Shown in pieces: positions 23,009-35,612 of a stretch of DNA of 64,000 bases. This DNA is from Larimichthys crocea. Lineage: Eukaryota > Chordata > Actinopteri > Sciaenidae. Positions within the stretch are counted from its first letter, which is position 1. Each line of letters starts with the position of its first letter. The translations under genes and the position numbers were made by a program. Under the pieces are notes generated by a model, which was not told the origin of the DNA, searched no databases, and saw nothing but the letters and a program-made list of their open reading frames with translations. The stretch covers positions 24,732,304 through 24,796,303 of the forward strand of contig NC_040016.1 of assembly GCF_000972845.2 (NCBI RefSeq), written 5' to 3'.

Positions 23009-23598
23009 GTAAGTTTCATTCATCTTTCCATTTAAGTCATTGTTCAAATGTCAGGCAGCATTAAAGTACCAGGAGAATAATTTTATACCCTCATGAATAT
23101 TTCACCACATTTTAAAAACAGAAACAGACGCTGTTAGATTTTTAATTTTCTGCCTTTGAAATCTGGATTTTCTTGTGAAGCTGTTCTTCCTCCTGACAGG
23201 AAAACATACGATAAATATTTAGTCCACTTAAGATCTGCAGCCTGATTCTTTTCTTTTATTTGATCAGCTCTTATTTATCACGTTAGGATGAATTCACATG
23301 TGAAAATAAGATTTTATTTTTGTTCTTGATAAATCTGAGACAACTGGAGGGAATGCTTATAATACTGTGTCTTAGTGTTTTAATTAATCACAACTTTAGT
23401 TTTAATTTCAGTTTAGGTTCTTCCTCTTAATTAGAAATGTTTAGATCATCACACAGGCTCTTTAAAACTTGTATTTTAATCTTGTATCTTTCACCATTAT
23501 ATGATTCATTTGTGAAACTGAACACACTGGGGTTTATATTGAGATTTGATGGATTGTGTCTCTGCCTGACCGGACAGAGTTTGACGAGGTGATGAGAC

Positions 23599-26500
23599 AT
23601 GAACTCCTCCACCCGTCAGGACAGCCTGCGTGACGCGTTCACAAAGAACTTCATCTCTTTTTCTCTCGGCTGCTTCATCAACGTCGTCAACGGAGCTTTT
23701 GTCTACATCTACTTTAAGAACCAGGTCTTCCAGCGAGACCCCAGGTGACGGAGGGAACGAGTGTGTGTTTCCCTATGTCGTGATTGTGACTAACTTAAAG
23801 AATTTCACACAGTGAACGTGGAAAGCTCTCATTTTGCTCATTTGCCCTCCTGACCTTTGTCTGCTGGACTCTCCTTTCTCTAACTCACTGCTTCTCAAGC
23901 TCTGTGTCGCCGAAGCGTCACAGGAGGCTGCATCAGCATTTCATTCATTTTGATGAAGAAAACTAAATGAAATTGTTATTTTTAAAGTTATTTTTTAAGA
24001 TGTGAAGGTAAATAAATATGACAAACACGAGTTTGCAGTTAAAGCACCCAAAGATGAAAACACAGAACCTGCTAAAGATGAGGAAACTACTCGCAGGAAG
24101 TCATCTTCCAACTTCCTTTAGTTATTGTTTCACTGTTTATCGGTTGTTCTGTTCTTATTGTTATGCATTGACTGTAACATAAACCATGACATAAAGCATC
24201 GTCCTGACAGATGCACTCGTGTCCTGCAGGTACGTGCTGTACATCCATCTGGTGATCAACGACATGATCCTGCTGACGGTCTCTGTGGCGCTGCAGATCG
24301 TCACCTACACCGTTCCTCTGAGAGTCGCCGCCTGCTGCATCATGCTGCTCATCCTCACCACCACCAACAAGTAGGTGTGTGTGTTTGTGCATACGGCGCA
24401 TGTTTTAGTGTGCACGTGTCTCAAACCTGAATTATAGACATTTAAAATAAATCGAATAAGCAGAACTGTGTGTGTTGTGTCACACATAGAAATACAGACG
24501 TCATACATTATAGACTATGATTAGATAAATAAACACTTTAGTGAATGAGGTGGTTAAATCTAGATCAGTTATTAATCAGATATTTATTAAGTTAAACCTC
24601 AGTTTGAGCTGGAAAACTAAACTCTTAATTAGGGATGCATATATACCAATGAAATAACTGAAATTAGTTTTCTATTTGAAAAATAATCACTATTTAATTG
24701 TTATATAGAATAAATCTGCTTTATGGCTCATTGTATTTGTGATGCTGTTTATCATACTCTCTTAAAACCCTTAAAAACTGTAGAATTATTTAGTGCTGTA
24801 ACTTGAATGTGATGAGGCACAAACTGGAGTTAGATCATCAGCACATAACATGTTTAGCAAGAAGGAAATATTCGAGAAAAATAAAAAGGCAAGAGGTCAT
24901 AAAAATAAATTACTTTGAGTTCAGATAGAAAAAAATAAAGTTTCATGTCTCCACCACAACTTAAATAAGCAGCATGAAAACATCAACGTTGAAATCCACA
25001 GTTCTGTTTGTGCCCAGTAAATTACTGTTAACCAGTTCACAGTAGTACACTGTGTACTCAGTCCAAAACTACAGTAAATACAGAGTTACTGTGAAAGTTT
25101 CAGTACTGTGATCTGTACATTTATTTATCAGCTGCTGCCAGTTTACAGTGTGACCAACAACCAGAAACAAACACTTACAGTGACGTGGTCACACCTGGGA
25201 CGTCTGTGTGTTGAGGAACTCTTCAATCATCGACATCAGGACGAGAAAAGTCAGGTTCAAGTACGACGACAGACTCAACAGTCATGAAACAGTTAGAGGA
25301 AGTGACACAAACACAACGCACCTGTTTCACACAGGTGTTTCCAAGGTCTCCAGCAGCAGCAGCTGATCTCACTGCCTAGTCCAGCAGCAGTCAGCCCAGC
25401 TCGGCGTCTGTCTTTCAGCCTTTTATTTCACCAAGCTCTCACCAACCACTAAAAGTCAGTCCCACATTTACTCTTGTCCGGCGGCTTCTTGCTCGCTCAC
25501 TCTCTCCTTTTCTCTTCTTAGCTTCCTCCGGTTTCTGATCCAGTTTCACCAGGATCAGTGGAACAGTTGGTGAAAAACCAGACACAGGTGAATCTGATCA
25601 GGGAATCAAAACAGCTGCAGGAAGTCAAGTTACAGACACGAGAACTACAAAATAAAACAGGAAACGCTCAAAACCACGAGAGGTACTAAAGTTACAAAGA
25701 AACAGAAATGACAGAGACATCATTCACCTGATTACAAGTCAGTGTAGCATCAACTTCGTCTTTTATTTCACCATTATGTTCATAGAGCCTCTATGCTGAG
25801 CCCGGTTACATGCATGAGTTCACCACTCGTAGCCAGAGGAGCCCGTGTTCAGTTTGTTAGGAACATGGTGGTTCAACCTGCCGGACTCCATGGAAGATGT
25901 TTGTGTTTCTCCAGGATCAGCCCTCTGAACTTGGCCGCCATGGCAGTGGAGCGTTACATTGCAGTTTGCCGACCTCTTCATCACGCACAGATCTGCACTG
26001 TGCAGCGAGCCTACGCTCTCATCGCTCTGATCTGGGGCGTCTCCGTCACCCCCTTCTTCACAGATCTCTTCATCCTCCTCGCCACCCAGCCTCCTTCTTT
26101 CTTCTCAGGGACCATCATCTGTTACCCGTCCTACGTGTTCAGCACACCGTACCACAAGACACACAGTGTGGTAGTCCAGGTGAAACATTGTTGGTTCATG
26201 GATTTTCTTTGTCATATCAGCCATTTCTGTTCCATGTTGTTTGCTGTTTACTCTGTCTTCACGTGTTCCCCTCAGGTGCTTCTGTTTTCCTTTGTCTTCC
26301 TGACTCTGATCATCACCTACCTGAAGATCTTCTGTGCCGCCCGGGCAGCTTCTGGTTCTAACCAGGTCTCGGCCAGAAACGCCCGCAACACCATCCTGCT
26401 GCACGGAGTCCAGCTCCTCATCTGCATGCTGTCTTACATCTCTCCCTTCATCAACATCATTTTAGTCGCCATTTCTCCCCGTGACAGAACCAAGATCCTC

Positions 26501-26683
26501 TTGGGCAGCTTCCTGTTAACCAGTATGCTTCCACGTCTGCTCAGTCCGCTCATCTACGGCGTCAGAGACAAGAAGTTCAGCAGCCACATCAGGCTGCACT
26601 TCTGCAGGAAATGCCACAGCTCTGTAGAAAAGAGGGTGAACCGGACAGGAGCCCGGAGACGGTCCAAACGGGAGTTTCACTGA
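23599..26683 (+). CDS. Odorant receptor 131-2-like (four coding exons, 319 aa), sister of the 21.2-kb gene
   Basis: Exons are 23599-23744, 24230-24370, 25915-26179 and 26276-26683; exon lengths and phases equal those of the upstream sister exactly. Exon 1 encodes MNSSTRQDSLRDAFTKN and segment 1; exon 2 segments 2 to early 3 (YVLYIHLVINDMILLTVS); exon 3 ISPLNLAAMAVERYIAVC and segment 4; exon 4 segments 5-7 with LPRLLSPLIYGVRDKKF. Against the sister, exon 1 differs at 3 of 48 residues, exon 2 at 15 of 47, exon 3 at 3 of 88 and exon 4 at 9 of 135 (counted by eye). Intron 2 is 1.5 kb instead of 185 bases and contains a dispersed repeat (25348-25535). Its last 160 bases match the sister's intron. 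Confidence 0.92.
25348..25535 (-). repeat. Dispersed repeat, reversed match to 55566-55748
   Basis: The reverse complement matches 55566-55748 almost throughout, including GCAAGAAGCCGCCGGACAAG and GGTGAAATAAAAGGCTGAAAG-type blocks. It lies inside receptor intron 2. In the other copy the sequence is preceded by a short lysine/arginine-rich frame, so it is probably part of a mobile element. Confidence 0.8.
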
Positions 26684-27920
26684 ACTACAAGACTGTACCT
26701 GTGATTCTCTGAAACACCAGCCACCACACAAGTTGAAGTGAAGTGAAAGGAACTTTTGTCAGACACAAACCTGCTCTGATGCTTTCAGGCCCAGATGTTA
26801 CTTTAAAGAGGGTAAAAGCAACGCTTGATAAAAGTTACTCACCATGATAGTTTTTATAAACTGCAGTAGCACGATGTAAAGCAGCTTTTCCAAAACGCTC
26901 CCAAATAATAAAAGTGTCTGATAATAAAAAACAAAAGCATTAAAACTTCATGTGTTCATTACCTGTCAGCAGCTTCAAAGTAAACTACTATTCATGTTTA
27001 ATCAAACTGTGAAAATACTTAAAAACTTAATTTCAGAAATTGAGATTTTTTTTGTCATTGATATAAATATGAGATTGAAATTAATAATTAAAACCCTTCA
27101 TAAGATTTCTCAAGCAGAGGTTTTCAAAGGAGACTCAGTGAAATGAAGATTTAACATTAATTATTAAAAAGAGACACATAGACGCCTAATTTGATGAGAT
27201 AGTTTAGAGTTGTTGGGGGAAATTTACCCTTTTTCCCACAGATTCAGATATTATAAGTGAGTTTTTATGTATCTAGTATAGTCTGAAGTTACGACAAACA
27301 GCAATATGAAACTATCTCGGCTCAGTTGTTGAAATAACATCATCAGGATCACATCCAGGGATCGACTGAGGCCCACAGTCTCAGACTTTGAACACTGGTC
27401 ATGATGGATGGAAGAAGACACAGAAATATAAACAAGAAAACAGATATTTTAGATCTCAGCCACAAGCACAAAAGATAAATAATAACTGTGTCTGCAATAA
27501 ACGTGTTCATAGAATGATGCAAGACCAGACTTTGGCCACTAGATGGATCTATCTTCACAGACATGCAGGACAGTAGTGAACAAAACAAAACAAACATTTA
27601 TGAATGTATGAAATGAGAATTTATAAAATCCTGGTCAGGAGTTTTTTCTTTTAAAACCTTATTCAGGTAAATCTATTGTTGGTTTGTGGTGCTACAAATA
27701 AAAACTAAATAGACTGAGCACATAAGCTCAGTTTACTGTGACAACACAAACACACAGATCTGCTGGTGAGGGTCACACTGTGACCTGAGGAGCAACACGG
27801 TGAAAAAAAAAAAATGAAATACCACCCAATCAAAAAGAAAATCAGCATATTTAGTTCTTTTGTTTTGTTTTTTATTCGTAAAGCATCTCTAACTTTAGAA
27901 ATATATCTTCATGCAGCAGG
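26684..27920. other. 3' flank, no gene seen
   Basis: The first 50 bases match the sister receptor's 3' flank. The rest is AT-rich with no convincing frame. Confidence 0.6.
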
Positions 27921-28105
27921 GCGGCACGGTGGAGCAGTGGTTAGCACTGACAGGGTTTGAACCTTGCATGTTCTCTGCAACAGTCCAAAGACATGCACGT
28001 GCACTTACAGGTAAACAGCCCACTGCTGTGAATGTGATGAACTGCAGACTTGTCCACGGTGTTGCTGGGATTCAGCCCCACCATGAGTGTTACAGATGGA
28101 TGTAA
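27921..28105 (+). mobile_element. Degenerate tRNA-like SINE/dispersed fish repeat
   Basis: GGCGGCACGGTGGAGCAGTG followed by GTTAGCACTG resembles a very common teleost interspersed repeat. GGGTTTGAACC-type box-B-like sequence and CAGTCCAAAGACATGCACGT follow. The element is shortened inside and at its 3' end. Confidence 0.55.
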
Positions 28106-28471
28106 ATGTAGGTACAGTGTCAACTGTCTTTGATTTATCTATCAATGTAAACTTGCATATCATTGTAAATTATTGACATTAATTTGAATGTATCATGTGT
28201 TGTAGGTTTGGTGCAGCAAATAAACAAAGTAAACATGACTCATGTAGTTTTTATGGGTGGACCCAGGACCCCAGCATAATGGTGTTCTTTAAAAACATGA
28301 GTCATGAAAAACTGGAGTTATAGAATAAATCTCCTGTGAGTCATGACAGAGATGCACCTGTGACGTCTGCATGAAGCTCAGTCTGCAGGATGCATGGTCA
28401 AAAGTTCATCAGCTGCACGTTCATGGAAAACTTGCTTACGATGCAGCGCGTGTCTCTGGATATCAGAGGAA

Positions 28472-28557
28472 TATTACAGTAATAATAATAATAATAAACA
28501 TTTAAATGACACCTTATTACAGTAATAATAATAATAATAAACATTTAAATGACACCT
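28472..28557. repeat. Perfect two-copy tandem duplication, 43-base unit
   Basis: 28472-28514 is repeated exactly at 28515-28557; the unit contains (AAT)n then AAACATTTAAATGACACC. Confidence 0.95.
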
Positions 28558-28581
28558 GAGATTTGACAAAGTTTCATTAAG

Positions 28582-28582
<1 letters not shown>

Positions 28583-28611
<29 letters not shown>
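28583..28611. repeat. (CA)n microsatellite
   Basis: About 14 CA dinucleotides. Confidence 0.95.
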
Positions 28612-28612
<1 letters not shown>

Positions 28613-28744
28613 AAATATAAAAGTCCATTATGGAGATCATAACTTATTATTGACTACAGCAGACTAAGTCTCTACAGAGACATAAATATAAATACTCATA
28701 ATCAAACTTGCTCTAAACACTGAGAGCATCATAACAACATGCAG

Positions 28745-29013
28745 GTGGGGGCCAGGAGCACTGACTGTCGATGTTTTCCGGAACGTGACGGAAAAAGCCG
28801 AAGACGGGCGAGGAGGAGACAGACAGACGGGCAGAGGTTCGGATGGAGGAAACCTGCGGACACTGACTGACTCCGGCAGCTCCTCCAGACACTCAGAGCT
28901 GCAGGAGGTGAAGCCTGGGTCAAAGTTTCCACCAGAGGAGGAAGAAGTGGAGAAGTGTTTTCTGCAGTTTTGTCTCTCTGAGAGGAGAAAGTGGAAAGTT
29001 CTCCGCATCATGG
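28745..29013 (+). promoter_or_regulatory. Candidate 5' untranslated exon of kcns1
   Basis: A locally GC- and CpG-richer block, standing out in AT-rich surroundings, that ends CATCATGGG followed by a strong donor GTGAGTC at 29014. The next gene downstream on this strand is kcns1, whose first coding exon begins after an acceptor CATCAG (35602-35606), so an untranslated first exon is expected upstream. The assignment is an inference from splice signals only; the intron would be 6.6 kb. Confidence 0.35.
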
Positions 29014-32000
29014 GGTGAGTCTGCGGCGGGAGGAGGACGCTGACCCGGGGATGAAAGAGCATCGTGACCAAACGCACAGGTAAAAAAAATAAATCATAAT
29101 CATGTTTATCGTTTATTAATGAATCCTTCAGTTTGACTCTGTGATCTGACCTCATGTAAACTGTCACTTCTCTGTATTTTTTTTTTTCCACTGTTGTGAT
29201 TTCAAGCCGCAGAGCTTCCTCGTGCTGAATTATAGATCAACTTTATTTCTGTACGTGCAGCATGGCGGGTCCCCGGAGAGCCCAGCATGGGGCCACATGT
29301 AATTATAGACACAGAGAGAGAGAGAGAGAGTCACCACTTTATCTTTCTTTTGTTTGTTTGGTGCTTTTATAACATAAAAATATCACTGGGAAAGAAGAAC
29401 ACCAACCTGCTTTTTGTTTTTATATTCTCGACATTTCAAATCTTCAGTTTCATTGTCAAAAACAAAGATTCTCTGATTTTAAGCAACAGAGCTGCAGACG
29501 TGATGATATGATATGAAACCATAAACACTCTGAATATCTTTACAAATGTAAAAATATAGAAAGAGTAGTGTGGAGATTTCATCCTAAACAGATGGTGCAT
29601 GTGTCTGTAACCTCTGGGAACAGTTTATAAAATAATCTAATAATCTAAATGTGCACTTACTGTTAGAATGGATTAAGAAAGCTGGATGTGGTTGAAAGCT
29701 CAGGAAGTTATATATTATAAAAACGTTCATATCTGTTTAAATATTTGAACTGACACAAACTTCAGCTCGTCCTCATTAAACCTCACATGATGAACGCAGT
29801 GTGTGTTTTTACGGCAGCTTCACGTTTGCAGTAACCTCTGAGATGTGTATTACATCACCGCCGTGCCCATGTTGTGCTGTGTGACTGTAACTCCACACAC
29901 AGACTCACATTACATCGTATTACTCTACACACAGGACGGAGCCTTCACCGGTCGTAGTAGCTCTGCCTGTGGTTTGTTTCCTCCAGGAGCTCTGAACTAA
30001 ACCTGCATCTGAAGAACCAATTTATTTAAAAACTTAAAACTGACTCAAAAACTAGTCTCAGCTGATACAGAGAGTCCAGCGGCAGAACTGAGGAGTCGGT
30101 CCCATGCAGAGTCAGGAGGTGGTCAGCTGGAGTATTAGTATCATCAATCAGTTGTGCAGGGTTTGCAGTGGTTTACTGCTCCCTCCCTCTCATTAACTTT
30201 CTCTGTCACTTGACCACTCTGTGCTCCGGACACAGACTGGATACATGAAGTAAACAAAGCCAGAACACAGCAGGCACAATATTATAGTTTGGTTTCAGTG
30301 ATGTTTCAGGCTGACCGTGGATCAGTCTGACCGGTCCGAGTGTCTGATTGGTCACCGCTGTCATCGTGACGCTGGTTTGCATTTCTCTCTGCGCCACTAT
30401 CGCTGCAGCACAAAAACGCAGACCACAGGGCTGCAGGGCTGGATCTGGTCTGAGAGAGTTCAAGAAAAAACCTGCATTGCAGATCTTAAAGTCTTACAGG
30501 CCTTCATACTGGGGCAGTGACCAGTGCAGAAGTCATGAGCTTGTAAATACCATCGGACCAGCATCGTTTGTGTTATAAGATGACTGAGCCGCAGTCAGAG
30601 AAAAGATGTTTGTCCCATTTGCTTTAAAAAGCTCTTTGTTCCAAAGGATCCTCTAAATTTCTAATGTCTAAATGGGGAGAGAGCATCACGTCCATTAAGG
30701 AGTGACCAGAGTAAGCGGTGTAGGTTTGTTTGTGTGTACTCTCCACCGTTCGAGCAACTACCTTGCACTTAGAAATCCCCAGATGATTGCCCGATCGTCC
30801 TCCGATCCTAGTACGACACCAGAACCGGCTACAGGCCCAAGAAGCCCGCTGGAACCAGGACCTCTGTGGGAAGTGAAGACAGTAACAGAGATGCAGAAAG
30901 ACGACACACCGCCTGCAGAGACACAAAACTACCAGAAAGAAACACAAACTTTCCGTCCTGTGTAGGAGGAGTGGGAGGCCAAAGTTTGCAAAGTTTCAGA
31001 AGTGAATATATAAAGTTCTTTAGTTGGTTTTTATTTCTTGTAGTGAATGAAATGTAACTCATAATGTACAGGGGCAGAGTGCTGCATTTATGGATCCGAA
31101 TACTCGATGATATGGACTAGAACTAAACCAGAAACATGATGCTGAAACCTGGTCCTGCGGTCAGCAGCATCGTAGTCTGAAGGTATAGGGACGTTACAGA
31201 GACCAGCTGTGATTAATGTCTTGTGTGCTCAGTTTGTTCGGGTCCAAGCTGCAGCTGTCCCATCTGAATATCCCGTTTCAAACGGGGACATATTGGATTC
31301 CACAAACACGATGCCGGTGAAACGCTGCTCGATTGTGAAGACTTGTGATCTTTAGAAGGCTGTTTGTGCTGCTACGCATATTATTTAAGTTATTTAAGTT
31401 CTTTTAACTTCACCGTGAATCATCTAAATATCTGAAACTAACTCTAAAATCATTTATCAGTGAGATATTACCTTTGCCCGCTATAATTGGTATTTCTTTA
31501 AAACAATACATCAATGACAGAGTGAAAATAATGCACCGATGTGAAAGAGGTCGATCGTGATGGACCCACAGAGAGAATCTGCTCGGCTTTTATAACGAGT
31601 TTCATCTCATTGTTTCTGTTTTCAGAGGAAACTCACTGCACTGTGCACTAACCAGCACTGAAGTCACATGACTGATCAGCTGTTTCCGTGATGGCTCCAC
31701 ACAGATCTTCACATTAACACATGAAACAAACACAAACGTCTGATTTACCTCCAGTTTTCTGTTGCTGCTCTTTCAGTGGCGTCATCGTGTTGCACCTTCT
31801 TCTTCTTCTTCTGCTTTTCTGTCAAACAGCTCCTAACGGTCGTGGATGGAAACGTGCACTTAGTTTTTCCAAATGACTCGAAAATCCGGTTAAAATTTAC
31901 GACACATTTGGATGAAACACGACTGTCGTCATGTCGAGTGTGCAGCTCTGTGCAGCTCGTCGTTTCACCGCTCTCATCGTGTCGTTTTCAGGCAGCTCTT

Positions 32001-32111
32001 TCAAAACCGGCGTCAACGAGATTCATGAACAAAGTTAAATGATTGTGAGTGAAGGATGAACTCCTGCAGTGTTTTGGTCTGTTGCTGGATGTGGGTTTAT
32101 ACGCAGTAATG
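29014..32111. other. No gene seen
   Basis: Mostly non-coding sequence, possibly the first intron of kcns1. Frames near 30.2-31 kb are short and have no recognisable domain. Confidence 0.5.
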
Positions 32112-32214
32112 TACACTCACTGGCCACTTTATTAGGTACACCTTGCTAGTACCGGGCTGGACCCCCTTTTGCCTTCAGAACTGCCTTAATCCTTCGTGGC
32201 ATAGATTCAACAAG

Positions 32215-32992
32215 CTACTGGAAACATTCCTCAGAGAGTTTGGTCCATTTTGACATGATAGCATCACGCAGTTGCTGCAGATTTATCGGCTGCACATCCA
32301 TGATACGAATCTCCCGTTCCACCACATCCCAAAGGAGCTCTATTGGATTGAGATCTGGTGACTGTTGAGGCCGTTTGAGCACAGTGAACTCATTGTCATG
32401 TTCAAGAAACCAGTCTGAGATGATTGGAGCTTTATGACATGGCGTGTTATCCTGCTGGATGTAGCCATCAGGAGACAGGTACACTGTGGTCATAAAGGGA
32501 TGGACATGGTCAGCAACAATACTCAGGGAGGCTGTGGCATTGCAATGATGCTTAATTAGTACTAAAGGGCCCAAAGTGTGCCAAGAAAATATCCCCCACA
32601 CCATTACACCACCACCACCAGCCTGAACTGTTGATAGAAGGCAGGATGGATCCATGCTTTCATGTTTCTGACCCTACCATCCGAATGTTGCAGCAGAAAT
32701 CGAGACTCATCAGACCAGGCAACGTTTTTCCAATCTTCTATTGTCCAGTTTTGGTGAGCCTGAGCGAATTGTAGCCTCAGTTTCCTGTTCTCAGCTGACA
32801 GGAGTGCCACCCGGTGTGGTCTCTGCTGCTGTAGCCCATCTGCCTCAAGGTTCGACGTGTTGTGCGTTCAGAGATGCTCTTCTGCATCCCTCGGTTGTAA
32901 CGAGTGGTTATTTGAGTTACTGTTGCCTTTCTATCAGCTCGAACCAGTCTGGCCATTCTCCTTTGACCTCTGACATAACAAGGCATTTTCAC
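32215..32992 (-). pseudogene. Tc1-like transposase, frameshifted
   Basis: Three overlapping frames give the transposase in order. The N-terminal helix-turn-helix part has YVRGQRRMARLVRADRKATV and ERTTRRTLRQMGY. After a shift come LRLQFAQAHQNWTIEDWKNV and WSDESRF (first catalytic Asp). After a second shift come GGGGVMVWGIFSW, GYIQQDNTPCHKAP (second Asp) and QQSPDLNPIELLWDVVEREI (the Glu of the DD34E triad). All three catalytic residues are visible, but the two frame breaks inactivate it. The family is a fish Tc1/mariner transposase that cuts and pastes DNA at TA sites. Confidence 0.85.
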
Positions 32993-33218
32993 CCACAGAA
33001 CTGTTTCTCTTTTTCGGACCAGTCTCTGTAAACCCTAGAGATGGTTGTGTGTGAAAATCCCAGTAGATCAGCAGTTTCTGAAACACTCAGACCAGCAACC
33101 AAACAACCATGCCACGTTCAAAGTCACTTAAATCACCTTCTGATGCTCGGTTTGGACTGCAGCAGATCGCCTTCACCATGTCTACATGCAAAGGCTGATT
33201 AGAAATTTGCGTTAACGA

Positions 33219-33300
33219 GCAGTTGGACAGGTATTTTCTTAAATATGATGCACTGTTATGCAGTTGGACAGGTATTTTCTTAAATATGATGCACTGTTAT
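33219..33300. repeat. Perfect two-copy tandem duplication, 41-base unit
   Basis: 33219-33259 is repeated exactly at 33260-33300 (unit begins GCAGTTGGACAGGTATTTTC). It sits at the damaged right end of the Tc1-like element. Confidence 0.95.
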
Positions 33301-33345
33301 AGACTGAACTCACCGGCCACTATATTAGGTACACCATTGGTTTTA

Positions 33346-34779
33346 TGCATAAAGCTAGTAACTATGGGTACGAAGTAAAAAGCCTGAAGTGAAGTTGGAG
33401 TTATGAAGTATAAAGATTGCACTTAAATAAACTTCTTGAGTAGAATTACTATCTAAATTATAGTATTTTTTAGTTATTATTATATTATTATAGTAATTTT
33501 AGTATTTTTTAAAATGCTGACATGCTTCCACCGCCCACGCCTCCGTGAAGTTTGTCTGCACTTCACAAATCTCCGAGCTGAAGAGAGAAAAACCCGATTA
33601 AAGCCGGAGAAGGAAGAGAGTGAACGATTGAGAGACAGATGAAGTCCGACCGCTCTGCTTAAAACACCATTAAGTCCACATTAGGTTAACACCTGCCTGT
33701 GATTCCTCAGGCCATTTCCTACACTCTGCAATTAGACACTATGCAGCGTTATTACATTACGTTACAGCTACACTTCACCTGCAGCGAGGCACTTACTGCT
33801 GCCTCCCTCCGCCCTGTCCGACTGGAGCAGCTGGTTGATTTTGCAGCGGGAGGCTTCACTCTGATCAGAAATAAAGAAATAATAACGTGAACATTGTGAT
33901 CCAGATCTTCATGAAACTTCACGTGTTGCTAGGCGATATTAAAACCAACATTTGCCAACTGAACTGGCAGAAATGTTAATATTATTATTATTATTTTAAG
34001 CAACAACAGCGGGAAGAGAGCAGCTGAAAACTTTAAATATATAATAATGCTTCCACAGCTTTAACGTGAGCTTTGTTATTTATTCATCTGTAGTCTTATT
34101 GTGACAGCGTGCACACTGTGTGGGCGCTTGTACGGAGCGTACAGTGTGTGTGGGCGTCTCAGTTTTGGCTGCAGTTATGTGTGTTTTTTTTTTAATCACA
34201 TGGAAACAGGTTGATGCAACATAATGTTGAGAGGAGCTAAACTGTGATTTCAAAGATGTTACACACAGAACGCGTTGACACGTGGATTCCAGTAAAAGCT
34301 CTTTGGCTCTCGACCCGTGCGCACAGTTTGTAGTTAACATTAAAAATGTCTGGCACATCAAATTAGTGTCTGCTCGTCCACGTATTAGAAGTGCATTTAG
34401 CCGAGTGGATGGAATTAGAGTGCCTGCATCACGGAGAGGAAGCTCTGGGAATAAAAACCGAGGCTCCTCCTCGTCAGAAAGTTTTCATGACCGGGGTTTT
34501 TAGTGATCGCTGACTCAGCTTGAGATGAAGAACATCTGAGTCACGCCCAGACAAAAACTTTGTTCCAGAGCTGAATGTCTTTACCCGGTTTCTGTCTCTC
34601 ACTGGCTCCAACTGAAGATGTCTCAGTAATTTCATTAAACATCTGGTCACTTTATTTTTTATTAAACGTTGCTCAAACACGGGGAAATGTTGCATTTGTT
34701 GGGGAGGTGGATTCATGCACATTTGGTTTCTCTAGTGAGTATTTGAACAGTTTGTCCTCAAAGTTGATGAGCGACGTTG
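33346..34779. other. No gene seen
   Basis: Intergenic or first-intron sequence of kcns1; no recognisable domain in any frame. Confidence 0.5.
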
Positions 34780-34940
34780 ACAAGAACCAAATGGCTAAAC
34801 GTCCGGGTCAGAACCTCCAACTGCAGCTCTTGTGGGGTGTCTTTGTCTGCAGCAACAACGAGTTCAAGGTGTTGACTCGGCCTCCAAATCCAGCAGATCT
34901 CAGTCCAGTCGAGCGTCTGTGCCCGGACAGGTCAGGGCTG
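34780..34940 (+). mobile_element. Possible transposase-derived fragment
   Basis: The frame reads NNEFKVLTRPPNPADLSPVE, which resembles the 'PPNSPDLNPIEHLW' block around the catalytic Glu of Tc1-like transposases. It is short and isolated, and the rest of the domain is absent. Confidence 0.35.
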
Positions 34941-35612
34941 TAATATTATTCATTGGTGCGTTTTCACCTCCGAGCTTTGTCGGAATGATCGATGATACGA
35001 TACGACACAAAGTCTGAATGAGCGATAGCACCGAGCTGCAGGATTAGTTTTCAGTACTCGCGCCTCACGTTGTGGTCACTGTGTGCAGCGTAAGGCAGCG
35101 CTCGTGTAACTGAATCTGTATGAGTGATATTAAATCTACGTCGATAAAAAAAAAAAAGAAATGATGTCATGAACACGTTTTGGTTTTGTTCTTCGACAGC
35201 GTCAGAAGACTGAAGGAATGAACATCAGGAAAATACATTTACAGTCGTCTACAGTGAGTTAGACAGAGGACGTCTTCAGTCACAGTCTTTGTCTGCGTCC
35301 ATAAAGTGTGAAACTGTCCTTTAAGATGTCCAGCATGAGCCACAACACTCTTTCGTGTCATCTCTCTACATTTCTTGTTGACTCTCCTCTGTATGTGCTG
35401 CTTATTTTTATGCAACACGTCTTGTTAGTGTCTAATCCTGTAAGGATCGGGTCATACTGCTGAAATATGATGATAACACACGTGCACATATTCAGACTTC
35501 TCTCCTGGAAGACGTTCGTAGTGTGGCGCTCGGCTGAGAGAGGAGCTCTGTCCTCAGCTGACCGATCACAGCTTGAAGACGGTCATCCCTGTTGTGTCTC
35601 CATCAGGTAACC

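Larger units (their letters stand above)
32114..33335 (-). mobile_element. Broken Tc1-like transposon
   Basis: The left end, after a TA, reads CACTCACTGGCCACTTTATT and continues AGGTACACC. The internal region encodes a Tc1-type transposase on the - strand. The expected inverted right end is missing: sequence runs through the usual GTTAACGAGCAGTTGGACAGG and then diverts into a 41-base tandem duplication. Another end copy (CTCACCGGCCACTATATT ...) at 33308-33335 lies in the same orientation as the left end, not inverted. The element is therefore rearranged and cannot move by itself. Confidence 0.85.

Noticed and set aside
28664..29191. 175-codon open frame on the - strand
   Set aside because: Ser/Pro-rich, no domain, and it overlaps a block that looks like an untranslated exon with a + strand splice donor.
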